From: Pictodentalium vernedei
Lineage: Eukaryota > Mollusca > Scaphopoda > Dentaliida > Dentaliidae
DNA length: 64,000 bases
Direction of reading: 5' to 3'
NCBI GenBank assembly: GCA_031216915.1
Contig: CM062294.1
Coordinates: 164,193,455-164,257,454 of the forward strand
Position numbers and translations under genes: made by a program. This document shows positions 32,962-43,711 of the stretch, in pieces; position 1 is the stretch's first letter; the number at the start of each line of letters is the position of its first letter. Below the pieces are notes generated by a model, which saw only the letters and a list, made by a program, of their open reading frames with translations, made no database searches and was not told where the DNA came from.

Positions 32962-33367
32962 CAGTGGAACCCTGTTAATTGAATAGTCACTTTGTCAATG
33001 AAAATTAATTAATTAACAGGAGTATTCAATAACAGGGATTGCATCACTTTCCTATATTCTAGAGATAAACTTAGCATTTATTCTATCCATGAGCTCTGTC
33101 AAACAAGATGTAATAGATTGAATGCCTGTATTGGATGTACAGAGGTGAAATAGGTCTATGAACAAACGAAAGCTGGAGAGAGTCATGGTAATTTCTTGAC
33201 AGGTCACAAGATTTTTTATTCAATTAACAGGAGTTTACTGTATAACCTGTATTCAATTAACAGGTCAAATTTGACTGAAGGTATGGTAAATGGTTTTGTT
33301 TTGGGAAATTATATTAAATTTACAGGGTTATTCAGTTAAGAGATAGTCAATTAAGTGGGCTCCACTG
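32962..33367. mobile_element. pogo/Tc1-like non-autonomous element, second copy
   Basis: CAGTGGAACCCTGTTAATTG at left, inverse of AATTAAGTGGGCTCCACTG at right, TA flanks. It also contains an inner GTTAATTGAATAG/CAATAACAGG pair near 32990-33035. Confidence 0.7.
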
Positions 33368-33799
33368 TATTTCTTTTTTTTTGAGGGGGGTGGGGGTGGG
33401 AGGGGGGAGAAGAAACCCGATATTTGCAAGTGAGGGGGCCAGCCCAACCCCCACTCCCAGTCCTAGCTAGGAGGAGGAGGAGGAGGGAGTAATAATCAGA
33501 GGTCCTATAGAATATATATACCTTCCACAAGAAAATTTTGCAAAATCCAATGTTCCAAGAGTTTAACTGAGGCATGTGTAGCTTGTGTGACATTATATTG
33601 TAGACCATTTTGGCCTCCATGTTATGTGGAAGTTGTATTGGGCCAATGTTTTTTCGGGGAAGCTCCTATCACCAGCCATCTACCCCCACCCCACAAAGGC
33701 TATGTCACTGGCCTGATACATGCTTTCAAAATAACTTGTACACATGTAGAGATCTATAGGCCATCAAGGCAATTCAGCAGGCAGAATATTTGTAAATAC
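33368..33799. other. Intron stretch, G-rich tract
   Basis: G/purine-rich segment 33382-33410 and GGAGGAGGAGG at 33471-33485, apparently the rest of the repeat split at 32962. No exon recognised. Confidence 0.4.
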
Positions 33800-35004
33800 T
33801 TAACTGGTTGAGTGATGAAAGCCACTATCATGACATGTATTTAAATGTGTTAAAGGCTGCTTTAGTGGTTTACACTGCAAGCATTAACTTTGCTTGTTGC
33901 TAGGTAGAAAAAAAAATGTTTACAGAAAAATTTGTTACAATTTACTGAAGAAAGCCAAAATTATTTATAAACTCAATCTTGCTAATGCTGATGCTCCTTT
34001 GCTGATAGCATGGTAACTTTGAAAAACGAAGAGGCCTCTCTGCCTAGACAGCTCCTCTCATGGTCACAGCTTTTAGGGGAAGGAAGCTAAATACAAGACA
34101 AGAATCCAAGTGTTACTGCTTAGGACCTTGACCTTGATGACATGACAATGGGTTAAGGTCATGACACATTAGGTTGAGGGTAACAATTGTGTGAAGGATG
34201 AACAAGATCTGTCACATAGATTCAATTATACTGATCAGACAACGGCTTTTATAACAATATAAATGTTTTGCTGTCTGTGACTTTGATATGACCTTGGCTC
34301 AAAGTCGTGACACACCCTTTGAGTCATGAGCAATAATTGTACCAAGTATGAATAAGATCTGTCAATGATACCAAGTCATATGAACCAGACAAGGTCTGTA
34401 TAACAATATTAAAGTTTTGACCTGAGATTAAAATCGTGACACACCTTTGAGTCGTGAGCAATAATTGTACCAAGTATGAATAACATCTGTCAATAATACA
34501 AAGTTATCTGGACCGGGCTATATAACAATATCAAAGTTTTGCTGACTCTAACCTTGACCTTGATATGACCTTGAATCAAAGTCGCAACACACCTTTGAGT
34601 CACAAACAATAATTGTACCAAGTATGAATAAGATCTGTCAATCATATCAAGTTGTATGGACCAGACAAAAGTGACAGTGAAATGTCAAAGTTTTTCTGTC
34701 ACCTTAACATATGGGCTGTGACTTTGAGGGGCACATACCATATAATAATTCACCACACACTATCTTTTAATAATATATATTGTTATAAATTCTGTCAAAA
34801 TATATTCAGTGGTTAAGAAGTTATGGCTTGGACAAACAAAATGTTGACAACAGACAGACAATGGACAATGGATGGATGATGGACAATGGACGGATGATGG
34901 ACAAATCAGTACAAGAAAAGCTCCACTGACACTTGTAAGGTGGAGCTAAAAATGCCCATTTTATGAATCACTTTTGAAAAATAACTTAGCACTCTTCCAG
35001 TTAA
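33800..35004. mobile_element. TTAA-flanked MITE split by a Helitron-like element
   Basis: Left end TTAACTGGTTGAGTG at 33800; right end CACTCTTCCAGTTAA at 35004. Both arms are collinear with 28510-28760, interrupted at about 34027-34952. Confidence 0.6.
34027..34952 (+). mobile_element. Complete Helitron-like element with tandem core
   Basis: Begins CGAAGAGGCCTCTCTGCC, like CAAGAGGCCCCACGTGG at 60415. It carries about four imperfect core units of 110-150 bp (AATAAGATCTGTCAA and AATAATTGTACCAAG repeat between 34195 and 34640), then a GGACAATGGATGGATG microsatellite, and ends in the hairpin AGCTCCAC...GTGGAGCT plus AAAAA. No target duplication. The layout resembles the non-autonomous 'pearl' Helitron-like elements of bivalves; assignment is by layout only. 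Confidence 0.55.
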
Positions 35005-35515
35005 TGCTACAAGGATGTACATGGCAGATCAAATTGGTGTAGAAAGTGTACTTTAATACCAACAGGTCACTAATGTTAGTCAAATAGTGTTATACTGCAA
35101 GCCTGTAATTCTTAACCCTTAACTCTTAACCTGTTGAGTATTTTCAAGATATTTATCATCAAATCTTAGTCTTGGCTACTATAAAGCAGCCATGACCAGA
35201 TTTGATGAAAAGTTAAAAAATTTATAGTAATTTATATATTTTTTATACTTTCTAATGACCCAGACATAGCTGGTGCTAACTCTTAAAAATCTAGGGCCAA
35301 ACACAAATTTTGCCCCCCAATCCCCCAAATTTGCATCTAAAACCAAAAGAAAATCATGTCCTGAAGGACCTCCATACTTTGCCCTTACTGTGCATGCGCA
35401 GTGTCAAGGACGTTCCGAAATTGGCGCCAATTATCATTCTTACAAGCAGTGCCTGGTCAGCGCTATGTACTCAGCGGGGAGGTATGAGTTCCCAACTCCT
35501 GGGAGGGCCATCCCC

Positions 35516-35597
35516 GTCTGGGTCATTGGTAAGTATAAAAAATATATAAATTACTATAAATTTTTTAACATTTTTATACTGTACCAATGACCCAGAC
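35516..35597 (-). repeat. Intact ICR of DIRS C
   Basis: An 82-base sequence that is the reverse complement of the two element ends joined together, as in copy A. The join is TTTTTTAAC|ATTTTT. Confidence 0.9.
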
Positions 35598-36198
35598 ATA
35601 GCTGAATAGTAAAAAGGCTGGAGGGCCTAGGACAAAGAGGAAAATCCAATAAGCTCAAACATAGAGTCAACCCCTCAAGGAGAAAAGGGGTATTAGGCTT
35701 TACATGTATCTTTCTTATTTTATGATAAATTAGAAAGATACAATACCCTTCATAATTGAGCACAATAACATTCATGTTCTCTATTAACATCCAGTATAAC
35801 CCTTTATACTAATTATTTTTAAAGTAAGCCAATAAATAAAGTTAGTCCAGAGAATTGAGACTCTTTATATTCTTTAAAAGTGTCCGAGGATTGTATATTA
35901 ACGCCCGTTTGACACTTGACATATACAAATGCTTCACACCGAGCTACACTTTAAAAATATGACATGAATGAATTTTTAACATTAATATTACACTTTAAAA
36001 CCATCCCAGAAACGACTCAGAATTACTGACTCCGGAGGAGGAATTCCCTTGCTTTTCACTATAAAGCAGGTGACCTAAGGATACACCCCCCCCCCCCCCC
36101 CTTCCCCTTGCCCTGGGTCAAATAGCCCAGATCGAAGAGGGCAGCAGAACGGAGTCACTGCCGGAACAGAAAGCCTGCATAACTATAGTTGCAACTGT

Positions 36199-37239
36199 TT
36201 AGTGGACGACATTCTGAGCAACAGATAACGGACCTAAACAATGCAGGTCTCCAGAAATGGACTCAATATTTCTGAGATAAAAATTCGTGAATGTGGATGG
36301 CTGAGACCAATAAGCAGCCTTCATTAAATCTGTAATAGCCACACTATTTGCGTAAGCCCAAGATGTAGAAAGAGCTCTTACTTCATGAGCCGAAATCTTA
36401 AGCACAGACTGCTGAGAAGAAGATAAATTTTCATAAGCAGTACGGATAGTTAATTGAATCCATCTAGCAATAGAATGGACCGAAATGTCCTTTCTATTAG
36501 GCATCAGAGACAGAAAGAAACGTTTTCGTCCCTTTCTGATAAACTGAGATCTCTGTTTATAAATACGTAAAGCTCTAACAGGACAGAGTAAAGGCCTACG
36601 CCCGTCTGAAGACGGCAGCGCCTTAATAACAATAGGTTCCGGATATTTATTAGGAGCCTGATTCTTAGCTAAAAATCCAACATTAGTAGTGAAGGTGATA
36701 GTGTTCCCGACACTACGATAGTGAGAATCGTCCACCGATAGTGCATGAAGCTCACTGACTCTTCTAGCAGAAGAGAAAGCTAAGAGAAAAGCTGTCTTAT
36801 AAGACAAGAATTTGAAATCTACTGTCCCAAGAGGCTCAAATGGCTTTTCCTTCAGTTTAAGAAGAACCCAAGCTAAATTCCACTTAGGAATTAATCTAAG
36901 AGTTCTGGGTCTATTTATCGAGAAGTTTCTAACTAACTTAGATAAAGAGACATTAGATCCAATTTGTAAACTATCGTGGTGTGCATAGGTATCAGATAAC
37001 ATAGACCTATAACCCTTAATAGTAACAGGCTGCAGTTTGATCTTGTCAAACAAGTATACTAGAAAGTTTGCAATGTCTGGTATGGAGGGATCAAAAATAT
37101 CAACAGAATGATCCCTACACCAACGACGAAAAACCTTCCACTTAGCCGCATAGTTTACCGAAGAGGAGGTCCTCCTACAGTTAGAAATCACGTCCATTGC
37201 TCGTCCTGTAAAGTGCTTGCCATGCAAGAAGGACCGCAC
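36199..37239 (-). CDS. DIRS C tyrosine recombinase (YR)
   Basis: 346 codons nearly identical to copy B. FSSARRVSELHAL, AHEVRALSTSW and TNFYLRNI hold the catalytic Arg, His-x-x-Arg and Tyr. The first codon given is GTG, chosen only to match the domain start in copy B; the frame is open upstream to about 37360 without an ATG. In copy B the YR frame continues upstream across RT/RH, but here a one-base deletion (GCGAAGAAG against GCGAAAGAAG of B) separates them, so expression as a longer fusion would be lost. Function: integration of circular DNA without target duplication. Confidence 0.9.
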   Translation of the reverse strand: MRSFLHGKHFTGRAMDVISNCRRTSSSVNYAAKWKVFRRWCRDHSVDIFDPSIPDIANFLVYLFDKIKLQPVTIKGYRSMLSDTYAHHDSLQIGSNVSLSKLVRNFSINRPRTLRLIPKWNLAWVLLKLKEKPFEPLGTVDFKFLSYKTAFLLAFSSARRVSELHALSVDDSHYRSVGNTITFTTNVGFLAKNQAPNKYPEPIVIKALPSSDGRRPLLCPVRALRIYKQRSQFIRKGRKRFFLSLMPNRKDISVHSIARWIQLTIRTAYENLSSSQQSVLKISAHEVRALSTSWAYANSVAITDLMKAAYWSQPSTFTNFYLRNIESISGDLHCLGPLSVAQNVVH

Positions 37240-39343
37240 AACGGAAAAACGTGAAGGTTGAGACCTTGCGGGTTGTGATGAAGTTGACGCGGTTTCCCCT
37301 GCGAAGAAGATCCTCCCGTGGAGGAAGCTTTCGCAGTAGGTCCCACAACAGACACCTGAGTAGATTTATCCACGGTCTCTGTGGAGACAGAGATGCTACC
37401 AACAGAATCTTGCATTGAGATTGTTTTATTTTTAGCAATACTTGCTGAATCAACGGCGCTGGAGGATACGCATATCCTATCATTCCGTCCCATGAGATCG
37501 ATAGAACGTCTACTGCAAATGCTCTTGGATCCGGACACGGTGACACATACGTCTGCAACTGATTGTTGAGATGTGTCGCAAATAAGTCTTTCATTGGCCG
37601 TTCCCATTGGTAGCAAATCTGATTGAATACTTGTTTGTTGAGAGTCCACTCCGACGGCAACAAGCGACCCTTCCGTGAAAGGGAGTCTGCTAGTACATTC
37701 AGACGACCCGGTATATGATGGACCGAAAGCAGAACTTGATGTTCCAGAGCAAACAGAAGGATTCTTTCCGTTAAATTGAATAACGGAACAGAATGAGTGC
37801 CTCCCTGGTTCCGTATATATGCCACTACTGTCGTATTGTCGGACAGGATTTGGACATGAGCTTTGTGAATAATGTCCATCCAATGACGTAACGCAAGCCA
37901 AATTGACATCATTCCCTTGATGTTTATGCGCTTGCTTAGGAACTGTGGATCCCAAAGACCCTGGCATCTCGAATCCGCTGGGATCAATGATGCACCCCAA
38001 CCTGTTTGACTGGCATCCATCATAATCGTAAAACTCGGATCCGGCAACTGCAGCGGAACTCCCTGAGTTAACCACTGAATGTTTGCCCAAATCTGAATCT
38101 CTTGTTTCACTTGATCTGACAAGAGAACGTCTATGTCGAGCGAATGAATCTTCACACTCCAATTCTGAGTCAAGAAAATTTGGAGAGGACGAGTGCGTAA
38201 CCGCCCCATCGGAATGAGATCCGCAGCGGCTCCGCACAGACCTATCAGTCTCATGAACTCCCTCGCTGTGACTTTGTCCGCATGAAGACAATAGCGAGCG
38301 TAACAACTGACTAATTTCGCTCTGGTTAACGGCAGACGAACGAGATTGTTGTGCGTCTCGAAGCTCATTCCCAGATGAGTGAATGACTTGGACGGCACCA
38401 GATCCGACTTCTCCTCGTTTATAACAAAACCGAGACGTCGGAGCAATAGAAGCAGATTCTGCACATCGTTCTGAAGCGTTAACTCGTTGCCGTACCTCTG
38501 AATAATGTCGTCCAGGTAGGCCGACGTTACTGCAGACGAATGAGCTCGGAAATACATCATTACCGAGTTCATTACCCGTGTGAAAGCCCAGGGTGCTAGG
38601 TTCAATCCGAAGCACATCGCCCGGAATTGATAGACCAGTCCTAGGATTGCGAAGCGTAGATACTTTCTGAATGTCGGATGTACCATAACATGAAAGTACG
38701 CATCTTTGAGATCTATGCTTGTAGCATAATCGTTCACCCGAATACTCACTCTGACCGATCGAATCATCTCCATATAGAACTTCGGAGCGACGATCAGCTT
38801 GTTTATCCAGCTCAAATCTATGACTGGACGGAACGAGCCGTCTGGTTTCGGAACCAGAAACAGATGGCTGTAGAATCCCGGTGTTTCCTGGTCTTCTACG
38901 ACCTCTACCGTGTTCTTCATTAAAAGAGACTGCACCTCTGATAACAGAGCGTCTCTTTTCTGCGGATTTGATGGAAGTTGAGTCCATTTTGGACTTCGAG
39001 TTAATGGAGGCTTTCGTTTGAAGGATATTCTTAGACCTTCCGAAATCACCCCTCTCACCCAAGGGTCGTCCATAATCGACGCCCACTCTTCTGAAAAACT
39101 CGACAACCTTCCGCCAACCGGAACACGATAGAGGTTGAAACCATCACCTCCTGGATCTGCGAGGCCTGCGGGAGGAGAAACCACGTCCTCCATGACCCGC
39201 ACCTCGTCCCGTCGACCTCGGGGCGTCCGACCGGTTGTCCCGGTCCGAAGGACGTCCCGCACGTGAGTCGCTGCCTTGACAGTCTCTTGAATAAGACCAA
39301 GAGGACGCACCGGGACCTCTATAGGAACCTCTCTTGGGTGCAT
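37181..39343 (-). CDS. DIRS C reverse transcriptase/RNase H
   Basis: A 720-codon open frame overlapping the gag end (first codon TTG-type; true start uncertain). RT motifs: LVPKPDGSFRPVIDLSW, SIDLKDAYFHV, FGLNLAPWAFTRVM and the catalytic AYLDDIIQR (Asp-Asp at 38507-38512). RNase H follows: MDASQTGWG (Asp), KGMMSIWLAL, SDNTTVVAY (Asp), and HHIPGRLNVLADSLSR (His, Asp). The position expected to be catalytic Glu is Gly (37913-37915) while copy B has Glu. A conserved post-RNase H segment (MKDLFATHLNNQ, then ISWDGMIGYAYPP) is typical of DIRS pol proteins. The end after about 37305 is shifted by one base. Best RT in the window. Confidence 0.92.
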   Translation of the reverse strand: MHPREVPIEVPVRPLGLIQETVKAATHVRDVLRTGTTGRTPRGRRDEVRVMEDVVSPPAGLADPGGDGFNLYRVPVGGRLSSFSEEWASIMDDPWVRGVISEGLRISFKRKPPLTRSPKWTQLPSNPQKRDALLSEVQSLLMKNTVEVVEDQETPGFYSHLFLVPKPDGSFRPVIDLSWINKLIVAPKFYMEMIRSVRVSIRVNDYATSIDLKDAYFHVMVHPTFRKYLRFAILGLVYQFRAMCFGLNLAPWAFTRVMNSVMMYFRAHSSAVTSAYLDDIIQRYGNELTLQNDVQNLLLLLRRLGFVINEEKSDLVPSKSFTHLGMSFETHNNLVRLPLTRAKLVSCYARYCLHADKVTAREFMRLIGLCGAAADLIPMGRLRTRPLQIFLTQNWSVKIHSLDIDVLLSDQVKQEIQIWANIQWLTQGVPLQLPDPSFTIMMDASQTGWGASLIPADSRCQGLWDPQFLSKRINIKGMMSIWLALRHWMDIIHKAHVQILSDNTTVVAYIRNQGGTHSVPLFNLTERILLFALEHQVLLSVHHIPGRLNVLADSLSRKGRLLPSEWTLNKQVFNQICYQWERPMKDLFATHLNNQLQTYVSPCPDPRAFAVDVLSISWDGMIGYAYPPAPLIQQVLLKIKQSQCKILLVASLSPQRPWINLLRCLLWDLLRKLPPREDLLRRGNRVNFITTRKVSTFTFFRCAVLLAWQALYRTSNGRDF

Positions 39344-41459
39344 TAGTCCCAGAAGTGCCTGTCTTACTCTTATCTGCCATATCCGACTTTTTGGAAGCGG
39401 ATTTAAACAGCAGAGAATCCGAAGCTTTCTTAGTAATTTTATCGTAGATTGCAGAAAGCTTGCCGTCGAAGAGAAGTTCTCCGGAGACCGAAGCGACTCT
39501 GAGAGAGTTCTTCACCTTACTATCCACGTGTGTGGATGTAGCTAGGGCTGCGTCACGTCTAACCAACTCCAGGTTTGCCAATGAAAGGGCGGAGTTATAC
39601 GTGGAATAAGCTAATGCCCTTGAAAGAAGTCTTAAAGAGGATTGTATATCCTGGAATTCTTTCCCTTGAAGACGCAGTGATAACGCCTTTGTAAGGTGGT
39701 CTGCGTAAGATAAAGCGTCTAAACTGGCCCTGTTAGATGTAATTGTCGTATCCAACACCGCGGTTGGAATGGACGTAGACGACGGTAATGACAATTCTAA
39801 GTCTTCCGCCTCGTCGTCAAGATGCAGAGGAACTCTCGGAATACCCTGTCCTGCCGTATCGAATTTATTCCTTGAATTAATGAAAGGCAGGTTAAGAGCA
39901 TTGGCGGACAAGAAACCAGCTTTGCCTGTTTTGGAAGCAAGCTTGAAGATAGCGTCGTTCAATAATTCAAATGTTCTTGTGACATTATTGGACTGAGATG
40001 GAAACTCAGGGACGATGTCTCTGAACCGCTCGAAGAATTCAGTGTCCAATGACGCTATCAGTCTCTTATCCGGTACCGCAGCAGTCTGGCTCGACGGAAC
40101 AACTTGAGGAAGGAAGTGCCGGATGAAATCCACGGCAGCTTTATGTTGTTCCGAAAGGGATAGCTCCAAGTCATCCGTATCCCTTTCGCCATCCGGTCAG
40201 ACCTCATGATGCTCCCGGTCGTCTGCACCCAATGCTTCGGCGGAGCGTACCGGCACAGCGCCGTCGGATATTTCCCGATCCGACACCGATTCTGTCGATT
40301 GCTGGGATGCTGCAATAATTTGTGCTATCTGAGCTAGCACGTCCGTCATCGAGGCCTGCGGAGTAGTGGTCTTTCGCTGCTTAGCCGCGGGAAGCTCCGC
40401 ATCAACTGACTCCCGCATACTCTTCCTATGCGAACGTCCGGAGTCTACCGGCCTCGTGTCCCTGGCTACCGGATGGCGTGACCCGGTCGCCGATGAATCC
40501 CTGAATCCCGAAGCTGGTAGAATATCCGCGGTCACGTAGCCAAGGTGCGGTCGTGTGCGCTGGTGAGAGGATGAGGAAGCCTGAGCAGTCTCAGTGGACT
40601 GTCTATACAACGGAGCGTCCCGAGCGGCGGACGTGTGCTCCGCTTGCGACACATTTTGTACCACAACATCTGGTCCCAGATGTTGTTGTACGAGAGAGGG
40701 GCCTCTCTCGCTCGCAGCCCGGCTAGACCTGGACGAGCTAGGAACCGGACTAGAAGGCTTCCTCCGATCTCTCCTATTATCCGCCGTCACTGGGTGTGCA
40801 CCTTGTATGTTTATAGTGCTCGCATCACCCAACATTTCCTCCTGGACTGCAACGGACGAACCCGGCTGCCGAATAATTCAGTGAATGGACGCTACACCGG
40901 GCGAGCTAGCGGACGACAGCGCCGTCGATCCTACTCGGGACCTCTTAGGCAACTGTCGTATCTCCATGAGGACTTTTGCCGCTAGCTCTGCATTCAATTG
41001 TGATGACGGAAGCGCACTTTTGGAAGATAACATAGAAACATCACCCTGTTCTTGTTCCTCTGAAATAGAAACTGACAGACTAGAGTGACCCTGCGGAGAA
41101 AGGACCGGTATAGGCCTTTCTCCACTAACAACATACCGTGACACACGTTTCCAATGTTTGTCATCCCAATATTGACATATTGAACAGGAGTTAGTGCGAG
41201 TACACTGACTACAATTAATACAATGATCATGAAAGTCAGAGGAAGATTTCTTCCTATTACAATTTGAACAATATCCTTTCCTTGTGAAAAGACAACAAGA
41301 AGTCCTAGTACTCGCACAAACCCCTAAACACAAAGATACATAATAACATGATCCATTAACATTGAAAAAGCAATTGAAAACCAAAATAATTTTTGAAAAA
41401 TATTTTTTCAGCGAAGCCCAAGTTTCTGAAAAGTAACGTTGAGCCCCAATGGATCCCAA
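39144..41459 (-). pseudogene. DIRS C gag with two nonsense changes
   Basis: Same frame and order as gag of copy B, in three open pieces: 41459-40878 (Cys-rich N-terminus with HCINCSQC and CSICQYW), 40835-40197, and 40169-39144. The stops are TGA at 40878-40880 and 40197-40199, both where B has CGA (Arg), consistent with CpG decay. It has an insertion of about 11 residues (near PKRSRVGST) relative to B. The C-terminus keeps an RG-rich tail (GRGAGHGGRGFSSRRPRR) that copy B has lost. No in-frame ATG exists near the start, as in copy B. Confidence 0.88.
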
Positions 41460-41603
41460 GGCTAAGTGTGGTCAAAAATTTTAAAATTATTTTAAATAAT
41501 TAATGCAACACTTACGGATAATAATAATGTATCTAGTAATGAGTAAACTACTCCAAAGGCAAAAAGCCCCCCTCAAAAGAGACTGTTGCCAATGTAAACA
41601 AGA

Positions 41604-41969
41604 CGCAGTGGCTCAGTTGGTAGAGGTGCAGGCTGCAAGCCGAGAGGTCCTCGGTTCGAATCCCACCTGCGGCAACCGCGTTGTGTCCTTGGGCAAGACA
41701 CTTCACCCCGATTGCCTACATGGGGGCACGATGATGCTGTGTACTGAGGCATACTGCACGTCGATGGTGCGCATGTCTTCAACCAATCTAACCCTGCCTG
41801 TGCTGCGGTGCAGAGTTCAGAGTTACGATGTTGGAGAGCTGACAGCTGCTCGTCGTCGCTCGGTGGTTCTCTCCGGGTACTCCGGCTTCCTCCACCCGTA
41901 AAACTGTCACGGTCACGATTAGCCATTGTGCATAAGTATGTGACCTTAAACACCAATAAATAAATAATA
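41604..41969 (+). mobile_element. SINE with tRNA-like head in the DIRS C leader
   Basis: Head has tRNA promoter-like boxes: TGGCTCAGTTGGTAGAGG (A box) and GGTTCGAATCC (B box). The body is the same as the 5S-headed SINEs (GTCTTCAACCAATCTAACCC) with an ATAAATAAATAATAA tail. A 13-bp duplication AATGTAAACAAGA lies at 41591-41603 and 41970-41982. The anticodon arm does not fold well, so this is not a functional tRNA gene. Confidence 0.92.
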
Positions 41970-42667
41970 AATGTAAACAAGAAGTGTATAAACACCAGAA
42001 AACATGACTCCAGGCACTGACAATACTGGCCCGAAATCAGTTATCAACAATACACACTATCTGATGCAAAACAGAGACTTCCAGGGAAGAATCTGCAGAA
42101 CATCAGATGGTAGATGCAGAACACAACGTCTAAACACCCATGGGTGAGACGTAAACATGGGGAAAATAACAGAATTCATTCTGTAACCAAGCTAATTCTC
42201 CCAAGAAATTTTAGTAGTAATCTTACTCAAAAATATGCCAAAAGCATGGGAGAATAGCAAGGGGGGACTTACAGGATAAGGAGAGAGGAAACACTGTTAA
42301 GTTACAGCCCTGAATATTTTCTGTCACTCCTTTTTCCTCTCCTCCTTCTATATCCTCCTTAGAATCGCCATTTCTCCAATATTTATGTGTCTGGCATCAT
42401 TTAAACTGAGATTTACAAGCACAAAGATCAGTGAGATGTTAACTGATGAAGGGCCAAACAAAGAATGATAATTGGCGCCAATTTCAGAACGTCCTTGACA
42501 CTGCGCATGTGCAGTAAGGGCAAAGTATGGAGGTCCTTCTGGACATGATTTTCTTTTGGTTTTAGATTCAAATTTTGGGGATTGGGGGGCAAAATTTGTG
42601 TTTGGCCCTAGATTTTTAAGAGTTAGCACCAGCTATGTCTGGGTCATTGGTACAGTATAAAAATATT

Positions 42668-43546
42668 AATCTAAATCCAACACAAGAAATCATTGGTGAA
42701 AAAATCCATTCAGTTTACAGGGGGAAATAATATGCCCAAATTATACTTATTTTTGTGACAAGAAAAACTCTGTGCTGGGCAGGAATATTTGCCAGCAGCA
42801 TGCAAAGTGTTAAGGGTCTATTTCTGACTCTGATATAACTTTTTTAGTACAACAGAACAGATGCCCCAATATGTCATCTCTGGGTAAATTTGCAAATTGA
42901 ATTCCAAGTACTTTGGCAGTTATTTTTAGGTCTATATAGACAGTCAAGACTTGCCTAGGAACAACTGCGTAGCCACATTATGTAGATTTCAAAATATAGC
43001 AAACATCTATAAACTAGACTGAAGTATGCCCCTGCACAGTAAAAGCACACAGAAGTTTGAAGCACAAACTGTGATTTGTTACTCGAACATTAGCTGTGTC
43101 TGTAAGACACATATGATGCCCCCGCAAAGTGTGAAATTCTTAAAAGAATTGACCAAGTTCAACAACCTGTAATTTTGTGAAATATTGAAGCAAATCAAAA
43201 TCCTGACAATATGCACACCTCAGGTAATGTGCAAAAACATCCTGTGAATTTAAAGAAAGTCCTAGCTTGAAAACTGTGAAAGGAGTTAGCTAGACAAACA
43301 ATGTACCATAGATGCAGATGGACAGATGGATAGACAGAGAGGGGTAAAAAATATGCCTCCCCCCCCCCCCCCCACACACACTATTCGTCACAAGAGCATA
43401 AAAAATCTCTAATCTCTAAGGGTTGAGAAAAAATATTACAATGACTATCAAGTTATAAATACTTCCTGACATACAGACATACAGCTCATACTTCCTGACA
43501 AACAGCTCATTCCACTTCAGTTGTCATGAATATAAATGCAACTTAC
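42668..43546. other. Intron stretch with decayed MITE pieces
   Basis: About 42820-42975 resembles the MITE family of 50579-50806 (TAGACAGTCAAGACTTGCC). 43306-43345 is a CAGATGGACAGATGGATAGA microsatellite followed by a C-tract (43357-43371). No exon until 43547. Confidence 0.45.
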
Positions 43547-43711
43547 CCTGTCATAAGAAAAGGTGATAAGACTAGCTTGATACTTTATAATGAGATGACT
43601 AGATAATACTGTAAGGATAAGAGACAGATAGTTCCAAGACAATGAAGGAATCAAATCAAATAATTCAGATTCATTCAGCCCACTCCTACTAGCACAGAGG
43701 TATTGCAGTAT
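43547..43711 (-). CDS. Host gene exon 3
   Basis: A 165-bp exon, exactly 55 codons, between TTTTTCCAG and GTAAGTTGC on the minus strand. It encodes ILQYLCASRSGLNESEL, then DLIPSLSWNYLS, and ends LITFSYDR. The 'L...ASRSGL.E.EL..L..LSW' pattern is a strong hallmark of the winged-helix/arm region after NACHT domains (NPHP3, TTC41, TEP1-like). It follows exon 2 in phase 0 and joins exon 4 in phase 0. Splice signals are strong. Confidence 0.8.

Larger units (their letters stand above)
35212..42667 (-). mobile_element. DIRS retrotransposon copy C (RT/RH and YR open)
   Basis: Left terminus GTTAAAAAATT at 35212, right end AAAAATATT at 42667, no target duplication. Without the SINE at 41604-41969 its length is about 7.08 kb. 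RT/RH is a single open frame with a YLDD box, YR is open, and the ICR (35516-35597) is intact. Gag has two TGA stops, both replacing CGA of copy B. A one-base deletion near 37305 shifts the RT/RH end relative to YR. It lies within the 19.5-kb intron between host exons 3 and 4. Confidence 0.93.

Noticed and set aside
37188-39086. Calling the long Ser/Arg-rich frame over RT in DIRS C an independent protein
   Set aside because: It overlaps conserved RT motifs in another frame and has no recognisable domain; kept only as an observation about the YR frame.
41604-41680. A tRNA gene
   Set aside because: A and B box-like sequences are present but the acceptor and anticodon stems do not pair properly, and the segment is the head of a SINE with tail and target duplication.
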